DNA of 64,000 nucleotides from Bacteroidales bacterium. GTDB taxonomy: Bacteria > Bacteroidota > Bacteroidia > Bacteroidales > PUMT01. Under the pieces are notes generated by a model. It saw nothing but the letters and a program-made list of their open reading frames with translations. It was not told where the DNA came from and did no database searches. Below are positions 29,460-39,641 of this stretch, one piece after another (within the stretch, counting starts at the first letter, position 1; the number at the start of each line of letters is the position of its first letter). The position numbers and the translations under genes are program-made. Location of the stretch: the NCBI GenBank assembly GCA_007125955.1, contig SLCF01000087.1, forward strand, positions 19,568 through 83,567, given 5' to 3'.

Positions 29460-30566
29460 TCAGATATTTTCAGTTAACCTTTTTACAAACTTGAACTTGT
29501 TGAAAAACTCTTTGGCTACCACCCTGATAACAGTGTAGGTGGGAATTGCCAGAAGCATTCCGAGAATTCCTGCTATATATCCGCCCATCATCAGTACAAT
29601 AAATATCTCCAGCGGATGAGCGTAAACACTTGTGCCGTAAATAAGGGGCTGAAAGACCAGGTTGTCAACCTGCTGTACTGCAATGAATACAATAAGCATA
29701 TATATAAGCATTGGCAACATCTGGTCGTAAAAGCTCAGGTCGAGATTGGTGACAATTCCCAGGAAAAGGCCTATCACTGCTCCTATTACAGGTCCAATAT
29801 AAGGGATTACATTAAAAACACCTGTAAAGAGCCCTATTACAAGTGAATTCTCAAATCCAAGTCCTACTATCGACATTCCTGTTGTAATCAGTATTATAAC
29901 ACCTGTTATCTGAAAAATTATGCCTATGAAGTACCTCATAAGCAACCTTTTGATTGAAGACAGCACTTTTCTTACCTTTTCCTCTTCTTTGGAAGGAACA
30001 AAGATAATGACACCTTCAACAAACAGCCTCTCATCCTTTAAAAAGAAAAAGGTGATAAATGATATGGAAAAAACGGCAATGAAAATATTGCCGAGCATGG
30101 TTGTAATCCTGCTGATTATACCGCTGAACATGGTTATATCAAAAACGGCATTTAGTCTTTCCACTATAAATTCACTTATGCTTATATCACTGAAAGCAGT
30201 GAGTTCCAAACGGTGCAGTACCGCTTCTATGTTTTCTATTGGTTCCTCAAGGCTTACTATGAGGCTTTCTGCATTGATATTTGCAAGTTCACTTGCCTGG
30301 TTTGCAAGCAGGGGAATAAAAATTCTGAAGAACATTATAAAAAGGCCCCATAAAAGCAATACTGTAAAAAGCGCACTCATTGCCCTGGGAATCCTGAACT
30401 TTTTGTATCTGATTTTTTCAAGCAGGTCTATCACAGGCCTGCCAATGAGTGAAAGAACTACACTTACAATAATATATGAAATAAGGGCGCGGAAATACCA
30501 CAGCACAAACCCAACAAAGAAAAGGCTGATTATAACCAAAAAATATTTCAAAATATTGTTTTGCAT
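29460..30566 (-). CDS. AI-2E family (PerM-like) transporter
   Basis: Multi-TM protein with VFNVIPYIGPVIGAVIGL and GIAGILGMLLAIPTYTVIRVV-type motifs. Confidence 0.9.
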   Translation of the reverse strand: MQNNILKYFLVIISLFFVGFVLWYFRALISYIIVSVVLSLIGRPVIDLLEKIRYKKFRIPRAMSALFTVLLLWGLFIMFFRIFIPLLANQASELANINAESLIVSLEEPIENIEAVLHRLELTAFSDISISEFIVERLNAVFDITMFSGIISRITTMLGNIFIAVFSISFITFFFLKDERLFVEGVIIFVPSKEEEKVRKVLSSIKRLLMRYFIGIIFQITGVIILITTGMSIVGLGFENSLVIGLFTGVFNVIPYIGPVIGAVIGLFLGIVTNLDLSFYDQMLPMLIYMLIVFIAVQQVDNLVFQPLIYGTSVYAHPLEIFIVLMMGGYIAGILGMLLAIPTYTVIRVVAKEFFNKFKFVKRLTENI

Positions 30567-30721
30567 ACCCTTATATAATTAAACCTTTCAATTATAAACA
30601 AAAATAAACAATATCGGGAAAAAGATTTTAATAAAGTTTCATCCGTACATTATTTTATTAAATTAATATTCTGCAAGTTAACTTATAACAACAATTAAGT
30701 TCATTTATTTTTGCCGTATAG

Positions 30722-30772
30722 AACCCTCATGTTTGTTCATATTATTTTGTATGCCTAAGGCTGATGGGGCTT
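30722..30772 (+). repeat. Dispersed intergenic element, copy D
   Basis: AACCCTCATGTTTGTTCATATTATTTTGTATGCCTAAGGCTGATGGGGCTTT; a partial match TCATCCGTACATTATTTT (to copy B) lies upstream near 30639. Confidence 0.65.
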
Positions 30773-30866
30773 TCAATGCGTGCAATCCTTATCAACAATA
30801 AATACAACTGGAAACTCCTGCATAATCCTTTTCTCTTATTATATTTGTGCCTTATTTTTAAAATTT

Positions 30867-31805
30867 ATGATAATCACATATGCAGGAGAACTGGCAGCGC
30901 TTCTCACCGCTTTTTTCTGGACGGTAACTGCTATTTCATTTGAATCTGCTGGCAAAAAAATCGGTTCGCTGTCCGTAAACCTTATACGTTTATTTTTTGC
31001 TTTTGTTTTTATCGGACTGCTTTCTTTGGTAACCCAGGGGCAATTTTTCCCTCTTGGAGCATCAGTGCATAACTGGATATGGCTTTCCGTTTCGGGTTTT
31101 GTTGGATTTGTTCTTGGAGATATGCTCCTCTTCAGGGCATATATTGTTGTGGGTGCACGAGTTTCAATGCTTATAATGTCTTTGAGCCCTCCGCTGGCAG
31201 CAGTCGCAGGATGGCTGATTCTGGGAGAAACAATGGATGCCAGGAGCATTGCAGGTATGGCAGTAACAATTGCCGGGATATCAATGGTTATCTTAAAAAG
31301 AGAAAGAAACAATATAGAAAATGGCCCGACCGGGCAAATTAACAAAAAAAGGAGAAACAGCTATAAATTCTCATACCCCGTTACAGGCGTTTTGCTTGCA
31401 CTGGGTGGTGCTGCCGGACAGGCAACCGGTCTGGTGCTGAGTAAATACGGAATGGAGGACTACAATCCCTTCCAGGCAAACCAGATAAGGATGATCACCG
31501 GTTTTTTCGGTTTTGCAATGATATTTACAATACTCCGGAGATGGAACAGGCTTGTTCCTGCCCTTAAAAACAGGCAGGGCATGTCATGGCTAACCCTTGG
31601 AGCATTTTTCGGTCCTTTTCTTGGAGCCTCCTTTTCCCTTGTAGCGGTAAAATACACAGCATCAGGAATTGCAGCCACAATTATGTCATTGGTTCCCGTA
31701 ATAATTATTGCACCAGCCGTTATAATTTTCAAAGAGAAAGTAACTCCTGTTGAAATCGCAGGAGCAATTATTGCTTTCCTGGGAGTTGCGATGTTTTTTA
31801 TGTAG
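30867..31805 (+). CDS. DMT superfamily (EamA) transporter
   Basis: Two EamA-like halves (LTAFFWTVTAISFESAGKKIG; VIIFKEKVTPVEIAGAIIAFLGVAMFFM). Internal ATG at 30867 preferred over 30780. Confidence 0.88.
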   Translation: MIITYAGELAALLTAFFWTVTAISFESAGKKIGSLSVNLIRLFFAFVFIGLLSLVTQGQFFPLGASVHNWIWLSVSGFVGFVLGDMLLFRAYIVVGARVSMLIMSLSPPLAAVAGWLILGETMDARSIAGMAVTIAGISMVILKRERNNIENGPTGQINKKRRNSYKFSYPVTGVLLALGGAAGQATGLVLSKYGMEDYNPFQANQIRMITGFFGFAMIFTILRRWNRLVPALKNRQGMSWLTLGAFFGPFLGASFSLVAVKYTASGIAATIMSLVPVIIIAPAVIIFKEKVTPVEIAGAIIAFLGVAMFFM

Positions 31806-33027
31806 ACTTACTGCTTTCCCCCGCTGCAATCTCTCCGGCAAAATTGCGTCCAAATTCTTTCAGCCTTGAGATCTTTTCACCGTCCGGCTTAAACTTCATA
31901 GCCAGACTTTCTTCTGCAATTTTAAGTTTCAGGTTTCGCAAATGGTCTTCAATAATTCCTATGGCTTCCCCGCTCCAGCCGTATGAACCGAAAGAAGCAG
32001 CCAGCTTTCCTTTGTCGCGCAAAGGATTTATAAGTGCAAAAAGTTTGTAAACCGGAAGAAGCGTGTTCTGGTTTATTGTAGGAGAACCGACAAGAAGGGC
32101 TGTGCTGCGAACCAGTTTTGAATCGATATCGCCCATTGACATGGTTTCAATGTCGGCAAGCTCAACACCAATAGCCGGCTCAGCTTCTTTTATGCCTTCA
32201 GCAATATATTCGGCCATCTGCTTTGTGTATCCGTAGGCAGATATATAGGTTATCAGGACATAAGGCTTTTCGCTTGTTGCTTCTGAAAGGTATTCGGTTG
32301 CATATTTTTCTGAAAGATCAACATATTTTTTCCAGTTACTCCTGAGAACAGGGCCGTGACCTGTTGCAATCACATTTATATCGAGCGGCCTGATCTTGTT
32401 AATTGCCTTAATCATAAACTTGCTGTAAGGCTTTAGAATTACATCGAAATAGTACTTGAATGAATCATCATAGTTGTCAACCAGGTCGTCAAACATCTCT
32501 TCCGTACAATAATGGGCGCCAAATGAATCGCAAGTGAACAGTACTTTATCCTCCTCGAGATAGGTGTATATTGAATCCGGCCAGTGCAGGTTGGGGGCAC
32601 TTATGAAACTAAGGGTCTTCCCGCCAATGTCCAGTTTATCTCCATCTTTTACCTTAAGATTTTTAAATGGTTTTCCCACTATATCCTCAAGATATCGTAA
32701 TGCATTTCCGCTTCCTACAACTGTAGCATCAGGAGCAAGCTCAAGAAGAGCTGAAAGAGCTCCGGAATGGTCGGGCTCGGTATGATTAAGAACAATATAC
32801 TGAATATCTGAAGGATTGGTAACTTTTTTTATCTTTTCAAGATATTCATCCTGAAATTTTGCCTTTGCAGTTTCGATAATTGTTTTTTTCCCTGTATCAA
32901 TAAAATAGGAGTTGTAGGTAGTGCCGTACTTTGTTTCCATTACAATGTCGAATGTAACAATGTCATAATCGCGGATACCGATCCATTTTACATCTTTTGT
33001 CACATCAAGTATCTTTTTTTCATTCAT
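31798..33027 (-). CDS. FprA-family A-type flavoprotein (flavodiiron protein)
   Basis: Diiron ligands YIVLNHTEPDHSGAL, CDSFGAHYC, ATGHGPVLRSNW; C-terminal flavodoxin TYISAYGYTKQMAEYIAEGI. ATG at 33027 preferred. Confidence 0.93.
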   Translation of the reverse strand: MNEKKILDVTKDVKWIGIRDYDIVTFDIVMETKYGTTYNSYFIDTGKKTIIETAKAKFQDEYLEKIKKVTNPSDIQYIVLNHTEPDHSGALSALLELAPDATVVGSGNALRYLEDIVGKPFKNLKVKDGDKLDIGGKTLSFISAPNLHWPDSIYTYLEEDKVLFTCDSFGAHYCTEEMFDDLVDNYDDSFKYYFDVILKPYSKFMIKAINKIRPLDINVIATGHGPVLRSNWKKYVDLSEKYATEYLSEATSEKPYVLITYISAYGYTKQMAEYIAEGIKEAEPAIGVELADIETMSMGDIDSKLVRSTALLVGSPTINQNTLLPVYKLFALINPLRDKGKLAASFGSYGWSGEAIGIIEDHLRNLKLKIAEESLAMKFKPDGEKISRLKEFGRNFAGEIAAGESSKST

Positions 33028-33147
33028 TGCTGTCAATTTTTGTTTAAATAACTTTGTTGTTTATTTAGTCCAAATATAGCTAGTTAGTTTGTGAAAAAAA
33101 ACGGTCAGGGAAGAATTAAATTATGGTATATGCATGTAATATGCGGT

Positions 33148-33810
33148 TTACTGGAGTGATGCGAGGACTGTTCTTTTTCCGTATACCTTCTGGCCTATTT
33201 CAACTTTTAGTTTTACATCAAGAGGCAAATAAAGGTCAACCCTCGAACCGAACTTTATGAATCCCATTTCCTGGAACTGAACTACAGGCATGCCGGTTTT
33301 GGCATATGTTACTATCCGCCTGGCTACTGCACCGGCTATCTGTCTTATGAGAATTTCGGTTTTTCCTGGAACTTCTATTACAAGGGTAGAATGCTCGTTT
33401 TTCTCAGAAGATTTTGGATGCCAAGCCACGATGTATTTACCCGGATGATACCTGTAATATTTAACTGTCCCGCTTACCGGATAGAGATTCATATGCACGT
33501 TCAAAGGCGACATGAATATTGATAGTTTCAGCCGTTTGTCACTAAAATATTCCGTCTCATCCGTTTCTTCAGCTGCAACTATCTTTCCGTCGGCAGGAGC
33601 GAATACAAGCTGGTCATTAACTTCGGGCAAAACACGGTCGGGTTTCCTGAAAAACCAGACGGTGAACAGAAAAAAAATTACTGATAACAATATAAGAACT
33701 GAAGGCATATAACCCTTCCCGCCTGAAAGTGCCCAAAATGATACATTCATCAATACCAGAAAAATAAAAAGTACTTTAAGAATACTGTATCCCTCACTGT
33801 GTATTCTCAT
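33148..33810 (-). CDS. psd: Phosphatidylserine decarboxylase proenzyme
   Basis: APADGKIVAAEE, SPLNVHMNLYPVSGTVKYYRYHPGKYIVAWHPKSSEKNEHS, cleavage-site context MGFIKFGSRVDL. Confidence 0.92.
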   Translation of the reverse strand: MRIHSEGYSILKVLFIFLVLMNVSFWALSGGKGYMPSVLILLSVIFFLFTVWFFRKPDRVLPEVNDQLVFAPADGKIVAAEETDETEYFSDKRLKLSIFMSPLNVHMNLYPVSGTVKYYRYHPGKYIVAWHPKSSEKNEHSTLVIEVPGKTEILIRQIAGAVARRIVTYAKTGMPVVQFQEMGFIKFGSRVDLYLPLDVKLKVEIGQKVYGKRTVLASLQ

Positions 33811-34646
33811 GGCAATGTGTATTTTAAACCGGAATAATATAAGTAGAAAACTGCAACAGGAACAACAAAGAGAAGTGCATCAAGGCGGTCAAGTATACCC
33901 CCGTGACCGGGAAGCAGTGATCCTGAATCCTTGATCTTCATGCTTCTTTTAAGCATTGACTCGGCCAGATCTCCCAGGGTGCCGAAAACTGAAACTATCA
34001 AAGCTAAAATAAACCACTGCCTGAGATCCAAAAAAGGGAAAAGATGTGTCATGAAGTATCCTGCGACCAATGTAGCTATAACACCACCGAACATGCCTTC
34101 CCATGATTTTTTTGGCGATATACGCTCCATAAGCCTGTGTTTGCCGAAAGGTACACCAACGATATAAGCAACGGTGTCATTCAAAATTATCAATATATAC
34201 AACCCTGCAAGGATATCAGGTGAGTAAAATCCCGCTGAATGGCTGAAGGGAAAAACCAATACGTTTATCAAAGAAACAGGGAGTGCAACATAAGCGACTC
34301 CCAGCAGAGTGATGCCGATATTCTGAACGGGGGTTTCCTTATTCCTGAAAAGCTCTAAAAGAAAAAAAGCAGGAAGAAAAACAAATGGCAAAAAAAGTAT
34401 AGTTGCATTGACGTAACCGGAAAAAAAGAGGAATATTACTAAAAAGAGAGAAAATCCGGCAGCTATTCCCGGCCAAACTTGCGGATAAATTCCATTTCTG
34501 GATACAAGCAGGTAAAACTCCCTCATACCGGCAAAAGTAATCAAAAGAAAAAACAATCCGAATGTTGCCTTGCCTGCAAACAAAGACCCAAAGAGCAACA
34601 CCACATAAACCAATCCGGTTATACTTCGTTTGAGAAAATTTGTCAA
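33807..34646 (-). CDS. cdsA: Phosphatidate cytidylyltransferase
   Basis: LMERISPKKSWEGMFGGVIATL, FGTLGDLAESMLKRSMKIKDSGSLLPGHGGILDRLDALLF. Confidence 0.95.
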   Translation of the reverse strand: MTNFLKRSITGLVYVVLLFGSLFAGKATFGLFFLLITFAGMREFYLLVSRNGIYPQVWPGIAAGFSLFLVIFLFFSGYVNATILFLPFVFLPAFFLLELFRNKETPVQNIGITLLGVAYVALPVSLINVLVFPFSHSAGFYSPDILAGLYILIILNDTVAYIVGVPFGKHRLMERISPKKSWEGMFGGVIATLVAGYFMTHLFPFLDLRQWFILALIVSVFGTLGDLAESMLKRSMKIKDSGSLLPGHGGILDRLDALLFVVPVAVFYLYYSGLKYTLP

Positions 34647-34858
34647 CTTGAAAACTCTTTAATTAACGTTAATGCTTTCTTCTCATCCGCTTCCCTTACA
34701 TGAAGCTCAACAGTCCCGTGAGCATGATGAAAAACTGAATCCTGCTGGTTAACTATTACTGATTCAATATTGTTGTCAGACAACATTCGCTTTGCAAGCT
34801 CAACAATATATTGATCGCCCGAAGAATATACCGGCACCCATTTCTCTTCCTTCTCCAT
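34643..34858 (-). CDS. DUF2007-like small protein
   Basis: WVPVYSSGDQYIVELAKRMLSDNNIESVIVNQQDS; 4-bp overlap with cdsA. Confidence 0.8.
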   Translation of the reverse strand: MEKEEKWVPVYSSGDQYIVELAKRMLSDNNIESVIVNQQDSVFHHAHGTVELHVREADEKKALTLIKEFSS

Positions 34859-34894
34859 GATAATAGAAGTTTTATGAATTATTACCGCTATGAA

Positions 34895-37048
34895 TCAGCC
34901 GTTTTTTTTCTTGTTCATCTTTCCTACCTGCGTTCCGGCATGTTCCCCGCTTTTTTCCGTTTCCTTGTTTTCCTTTCCTTTATTTCTGCCCGGGGCTTTC
35001 TTTTTTTTATCCACGCCGGAAATATTACTACGTACTGGCACTTTCTTTTCTTCTTTCCCAAAGGTTCGTTCTCCGAAAATCTTTTCAAGATCTTCGCTGA
35101 ATATTACCTCTTTTTCGAGAAGCAGTTCTGCAAGCTGAACCAAACCCTCTTTTTGCTTATCCAGTATTTGTTTGACCCGTTCATAGGAATTCCGAACTAT
35201 TTGTGATACTTCCTTGTCAATCAGCTCTGCTGTTTTTTCACTGTAGGGTTTTGAAAAAGAGTATTCATTCTGACCGGTGGAATCGTAATAACTAATATTG
35301 CCTATTTGGGGACTCATCCCGAAATAGGTGACCATTGCATAAGCCTGTTTTGTAACCCGCTCCAGATCGTTAAGAGCACCTGTAGACACTTTCCTGAAAA
35401 TTATCTCTTCAGATGCCCTGCCGCCAAGCGTTACGCACATTTCATCAAGCATCTGCTCGGTAGTTGTTATCTGACGCTCTTCCGGAAGATACCACGCTGC
35501 ACCGAGGGCTTTTCCACGCGGAACGATCGTAACTTTCACAAGCGGGCTTGCATGTTCAAGAAGCCAGCTTACTGTGGCATGACCTGCTTCGTGGTATGCA
35601 ATTGTCTGTTTTTCTGACATTGTGATTAGCTTGTTCTTCCGTTCCAGCCCCCCGATTATTCTGTCAATTGCATCCAGGAAGTCCTGGCGCCCGACAACCT
35701 TCTTATCCTTCCTTGCTGCAATAAGCGCCGCTTCATTACAAACATTTGCAATATCTGCCCCGGAAAACCCTGGTGTCTGTTTTGCCAAAAACTCAATTTG
35801 GAGTGATTTTTCAATTTTGATTGGCTTGAGGTGAACTGAAAAAATATCTTTCCGCTCATTCAAATCGGGAAGCTCTACCTGTATCTGCCTGTCAAATCTG
35901 CCGGCACGCAGTAATGCACGGTCAAGCACATCAGCCCTGTTTGTTGCAGCCAGAATGATCACTCCAATATTTGCTTCGAAACCATCCATTTCAGTCAGTA
36001 ACTGATTCAGGGTGTTTTCCCTCTCGTCATTGGCACCCCCACCCATTCCCGGGCTCCTTCCCCTTGCACGTCCTACTGCATCAATCTCATCTATAAAAAC
36101 GATACACGGCGCTTTTTCCTTTGCCTGCTTAAAAAGATCGCGAACTCTTGAAGCTCCGACACCAACAAACATTTCAACAAAATCCGACCCGGATATGGAG
36201 AAAAAGGGAACATTTGCCTCGCCAGCAACGGCTTTTGCCAGAAGAGTTTTGCCTGTACCGGGAGGCCCGACAAGAAGTACACCCTTAGGAATTTTCCCTC
36301 CAAGCTGTGTATATTTTGCAGGGGTCTTCAGGAAATCCACTATCTCCTTGACTTCCATCTTTGCCTCTTCAAGACCCGCTACGTCTTTGAAATCAATTTT
36401 AACGTTAGACTCCCTGTCGAACATCTTTGCCTTTGATTTCCCTACATTAAATATTCCTCCCGGTCCACCTCCACCTCCGGCACCGCTCATACGCCGGAAA
36501 ATAAATATCCAGATGGCTACAAGAATGAAAATGGGTATCATCCAACTCAGCATATCTCCGAACACATCGCGTTCGGTTACATACGAAATTATAACACGCT
36601 CGTCTTCTTCAAAATCCTGCTGCGCCTCGTTCAGCCTTTGTTCAAATATCTCAACCGAACCTATATTGAAGTAGAAGTGAGGCCCTTCTCTGGGGGCTGA
36701 ACTCAACCCCTGGTCAAACAGGTAGTCATACTCCCCGGAATCAATAACATCCTCCTTAATGAAAATCCTGGCTGTTTCCTGGTTAACAACCACTACTTTT
36801 TCAACATGATGATTTTTCAGCATGTCTCTCTGGAATTCCAGGAAATTGATCTCTTTGGGTTTTTGACCCACACTGAACAGCTGAATCAGTATGAATGTTA
36901 TTGCAATCAAGCCGTAAATCCAGTATATGCTGAATCTCGGACGTTTATTGTTATTTTCATCCCTACCTTTATCCCCCTGGGGTTGAGCGGGACTCTTCCC
37001 GGTTCTCTTATTCTTTTTAGAATCTGACATTTCAAAAAAATTATTCAT
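34895..37048 (-). CDS. ftsH: ATP-dependent zinc metalloprotease FtsH
   Basis: [36 protein letters not shown] zinc site. Confidence 0.97.
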   Translation of the reverse strand: MNNFFEMSDSKKNKRTGKSPAQPQGDKGRDENNNKRPRFSIYWIYGLIAITFILIQLFSVGQKPKEINFLEFQRDMLKNHHVEKVVVVNQETARIFIKEDVIDSGEYDYLFDQGLSSAPREGPHFYFNIGSVEIFEQRLNEAQQDFEEDERVIISYVTERDVFGDMLSWMIPIFILVAIWIFIFRRMSGAGGGGGPGGIFNVGKSKAKMFDRESNVKIDFKDVAGLEEAKMEVKEIVDFLKTPAKYTQLGGKIPKGVLLVGPPGTGKTLLAKAVAGEANVPFFSISGSDFVEMFVGVGASRVRDLFKQAKEKAPCIVFIDEIDAVGRARGRSPGMGGGANDERENTLNQLLTEMDGFEANIGVIILAATNRADVLDRALLRAGRFDRQIQVELPDLNERKDIFSVHLKPIKIEKSLQIEFLAKQTPGFSGADIANVCNEAALIAARKDKKVVGRQDFLDAIDRIIGGLERKNKLITMSEKQTIAYHEAGHATVSWLLEHASPLVKVTIVPRGKALGAAWYLPEERQITTTEQMLDEMCVTLGGRASEEIIFRKVSTGALNDLERVTKQAYAMVTYFGMSPQIGNISYYDSTGQNEYSFSKPYSEKTAELIDKEVSQIVRNSYERVKQILDKQKEGLVQLAELLLEKEVIFSEDLEKIFGERTFGKEEKKVPVRSNISGVDKKKKAPGRNKGKENKETEKSGEHAGTQVGKMNKKKNG

Positions 37049-37419
37049 TAAACCTCACCCGGTATCTTTTCCATTTTACCGTCTCCCCACAACTCCTCAA
37101 GCCTGTAAAATTCCCTGAAGGGCTTCTGGAATATGTGAACCAGTATATTACCATAGTCCATAAGTATCCATTGTGAATTTTCATATCCCTCCTTGTGGAA
37201 TACTTTCACTGATAGTCTTTCCTTAAGCGTTCTTTCGACTGAATCGGCAATAGCACTTACCTGGGTGTTGGATTCGCCGTGACAAACGACAAAATGACTG
37301 CAAATTGAATGTTCCAGTTGAGAGAGGTCAATATTCACTATTTCTCTGCCCCTTACATTTTTTATCCCTTCAATAATTTGTTCCAGTAATACTTCTGTTG
37401 AAACAAGTTCTTTTCCCAT
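37048..37419 (-). CDS. rsfS: Ribosome silencing factor RsfS
   Basis: HFVVCHGESNTQVSAIADSVE, GYENSQWILMDYGNILVHIFQKPFREFYRLEELWGD. Confidence 0.94.
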   Translation of the reverse strand: MGKELVSTEVLLEQIIEGIKNVRGREIVNIDLSQLEHSICSHFVVCHGESNTQVSAIADSVERTLKERLSVKVFHKEGYENSQWILMDYGNILVHIFQKPFREFYRLEELWGDGKMEKIPGEV

Positions 37420-37495
37420 CTATTTTTTTTAATGTTTACAAAGTTAATGAATTTTTAAATTATTTGGCTTTTGAAATTAACGGCCGGTTTTCCCG

Positions 37496-37540
37496 TATAA
37501 GACCAAAAGTGAAAATTCAATTTAATTTTTTGGTCTTATA
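37496..37540. repeat. 13-bp perfect inverted repeat in a divergent promoter region
   Basis: TATAAGACCAAAA (37496..37508) and TTTTGGTCTTATA (37528..37540), 19-nt loop. Confidence 0.75.
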
Positions 37541-37824
37541 GATCTTACCACAACAATGATTTTATATTGTATTTGAAGCGGGCAAATATTTCCTGCAAGT
37601 CAGCCAAGCCATATATAAGAACTACTCACGGGCGGAATATTGAAATTATTATCTTGAGCGGTTCATATAAGCAAATCTTTTTATAAATCGGTATGACTAA
37701 GCAAATCCGCGCTTTATGCAGCTCCGGTCTTCAAGCATCATTTCCGGGTATTGTTCCAGGACTGTTAAAAAGTTATCTTTATCCCGATTATTAAACGTTA
37801 ATTTAATCAGCCTATTGCAAACAG

Positions 37825-38571
37825 ATGAACACATCTTTTATTGGCAGGCAACTGCATACATTTGAAACTATTGATTCAACAAACAGGCACGCTATTGAGC
37901 TTGCAAGAAGGGAGTTTGTAGAAGACGGAACCGTTATCCTTTCGCAGGAACAGACGGCCGGACGAGGTTATGGCAGTAATTCATGGGAAAGTGAAAAAAA
38001 CAGGAACCTCACATTCACTATTATTCTCAAACCGGATTTCCTGCCAGTGCAAAAGCAGTTTTTTTTGTCTATGGTTATTTCACTTGGCATATATGATTTC
38101 CTGATCCTTTTTAACGAGAATATCTCGATTAAATGGCCGAATGACATATATGCAGGTGACGGGAAAATCGCAGGAATACTTATTGAGAATATTCTGAAAA
38201 CGGACAGGATAGAACATACATTTGCAGGTATAGGAGTTAACATCAACCAGGAGGTGTTCCGGAGCGATGCCCCTAACCCCGTTTCACTGAAAAAAATCAA
38301 CGGAATTGATTACGATCTGCAGGAATGCCTCGGGCTGCTGTGCAGCAAAATAGAAGCAAGGTACCTTCAGCTGGTATCAGGAAAGGAAACTCTTATTAAA
38401 ACCCTTTACACCCAAAACCTTTACAGGATCAATGAAACACATTGTTTCAGTGCCGGAGACAGATTTTTTGAGGGAAGAATAAAAGGAATTGACGAATTTG
38501 GACACCTGTTGATCGAAGCTGATGGTAAAACAGTGAAATTCGGTTTTAAGGAAGTTTCATTTAAAATATAA
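37825..38571 (+). CDS. birA: Biotin-[acetyl-CoA-carboxylase] ligase (no N-terminal HTH)
   Basis: TIDSTNRHAIELA, EQTAGRGYGSNSWES, ISIKWPNDIYAGDGKIAGILIEN, GIGVNIN. Confidence 0.93.
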   Translation: MNTSFIGRQLHTFETIDSTNRHAIELARREFVEDGTVILSQEQTAGRGYGSNSWESEKNRNLTFTIILKPDFLPVQKQFFLSMVISLGIYDFLILFNENISIKWPNDIYAGDGKIAGILIENILKTDRIEHTFAGIGVNINQEVFRSDAPNPVSLKKINGIDYDLQECLGLLCSKIEARYLQLVSGKETLIKTLYTQNLYRINETHCFSAGDRFFEGRIKGIDEFGHLLIEADGKTVKFGFKEVSFKI

Positions 38572-38576
38572 CCTGA

Positions 38577-38990
38577 TCACACATGCCTTGACAGCTTAAG
38601 AGAAAGCTCCTCGGCAGCTTTGTCAATACCGCTCTGCAGGTATTCGCCAAGCATGGTTTTCATAAACGGATTGAGCGCAGCATTCATTTCAAGCCTCATC
38701 TCAGTTACAGATGGTTCCGGGCTGTTCAGTTTTACCCTGAATGAAAATCTGAAAGGAGCCCTGCCCTCCGATTCAAACAGCAGTGATTCAGATGGAATCT
38801 TTTCCGACAGCCGCACATTCAATTCGCCAATCCCTTCAATATTAAAACTGAAGGATTCCCCATTAATCGTGAACTCTTTCACTTTCCCCGGAGGAGCGAC
38901 CCTCTCCAGGTTGGATATATCCGAAAGAAAATTGTAAACCTCATCCCTCTTCCTGTCAATAATCCGGACATTGCTTTCAACTGTTGTCAT
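38577..38990 (-). CDS. SRPBCC family protein
   Basis: VRIIDRKRDEVYNFLSDISNLERVAP...RLEMNAALNPFMKTMLGEYLQSGIDKAAEEL; overlaps the pyrE stop by 4 bp. Confidence 0.72.
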   Translation of the reverse strand: MTTVESNVRIIDRKRDEVYNFLSDISNLERVAPPGKVKEFTINGESFSFNIEGIGELNVRLSEKIPSESLLFESEGRAPFRFSFRVKLNSPEPSVTEMRLEMNAALNPFMKTMLGEYLQSGIDKAAEELSLKLSRHV

Positions 38991-39634
38991 CTGTTATCTG
39001 TTTTGGGTTTCCAGCCGGCCGGATCTTTCTGCCACTGTTTAAGGACTTCAATCTCTTCAGGTGTGAATATTTTCTCTTCAAGTGCGAGATCCATAAGGTG
39101 GTTATAATTCGTAAGTGTTGTGTATGTACAACCGGCTTTTCGAAAATTTTCTTCTGCAATACCGAAATTATATGAAAATATAGCTGCCAGTCCCATAACC
39201 TCACACCTGTTTTCACGAAGTGCTTCGACTGCTTTGAGACTGCTCTTGCCGGTCGAGATCAGGTCTTCTATTACAACCACTCTGGTACCGGCCGGGGCAT
39301 CTCCCTCAATTATATTCCCAAGACCGTGACCTTTTGTTGAAGATCTCACATAAACAAAAGGGAGGTCCATCGAATCTGCCACCAGTACACCATGAGCGAT
39401 GGCACCAGTAGCAACACCTGCTATAAGCTGAACCGCAGGAAATTCTTTTTTGATTTTTTTACAAAAAGCATCCCTCACAAGTTTCCTTGCTTCCGGAAAG
39501 GAAAGAACCTTCCTGCTGTCGCAATAAATTGGGGAGTCCCATCCTGAGGCCCAGCGGAAAGAACTTGCTGATTCCAATTTTATTGCTTTTATTTGCAGTA
39601 GGTGATTGGCAATCGATTTTTCTGTTTGATGCAT
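38987..39634 (-). CDS. pyrE: Orotate phosphoribosyltransferase
   Basis: LLQIKAIKLE, FRWASGWDSPIYCDSRKVLSFP, GVATGAIAHGVLVAD, VVVIEDLISTGKSSLKAVEALRE. Internal ATG at 39634 preferred. Confidence 0.95.
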   Translation of the reverse strand: MHQTEKSIANHLLQIKAIKLESASSFRWASGWDSPIYCDSRKVLSFPEARKLVRDAFCKKIKKEFPAVQLIAGVATGAIAHGVLVADSMDLPFVYVRSSTKGHGLGNIIEGDAPAGTRVVVIEDLISTGKSSLKAVEALRENRCEVMGLAAIFSYNFGIAEENFRKAGCTYTTLTNYNHLMDLALEEKIFTPEEIEVLKQWQKDPAGWKPKTDNR

Positions 39635-39641
39635 AACGCAA

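Noticed and set aside
29920-30582. 220-aa + strand ORF
   Set aside because: Antisense to the AI-2E transporter gene; low-complexity Ser/Ile composition typical of shadow ORFs.
30839-31345. 168-aa minus-strand ORF
   Set aside because: Antisense to the EamA transporter gene.
36012-36674. 220-aa + strand ORF
   Set aside because: Antisense shadow of ftsH.
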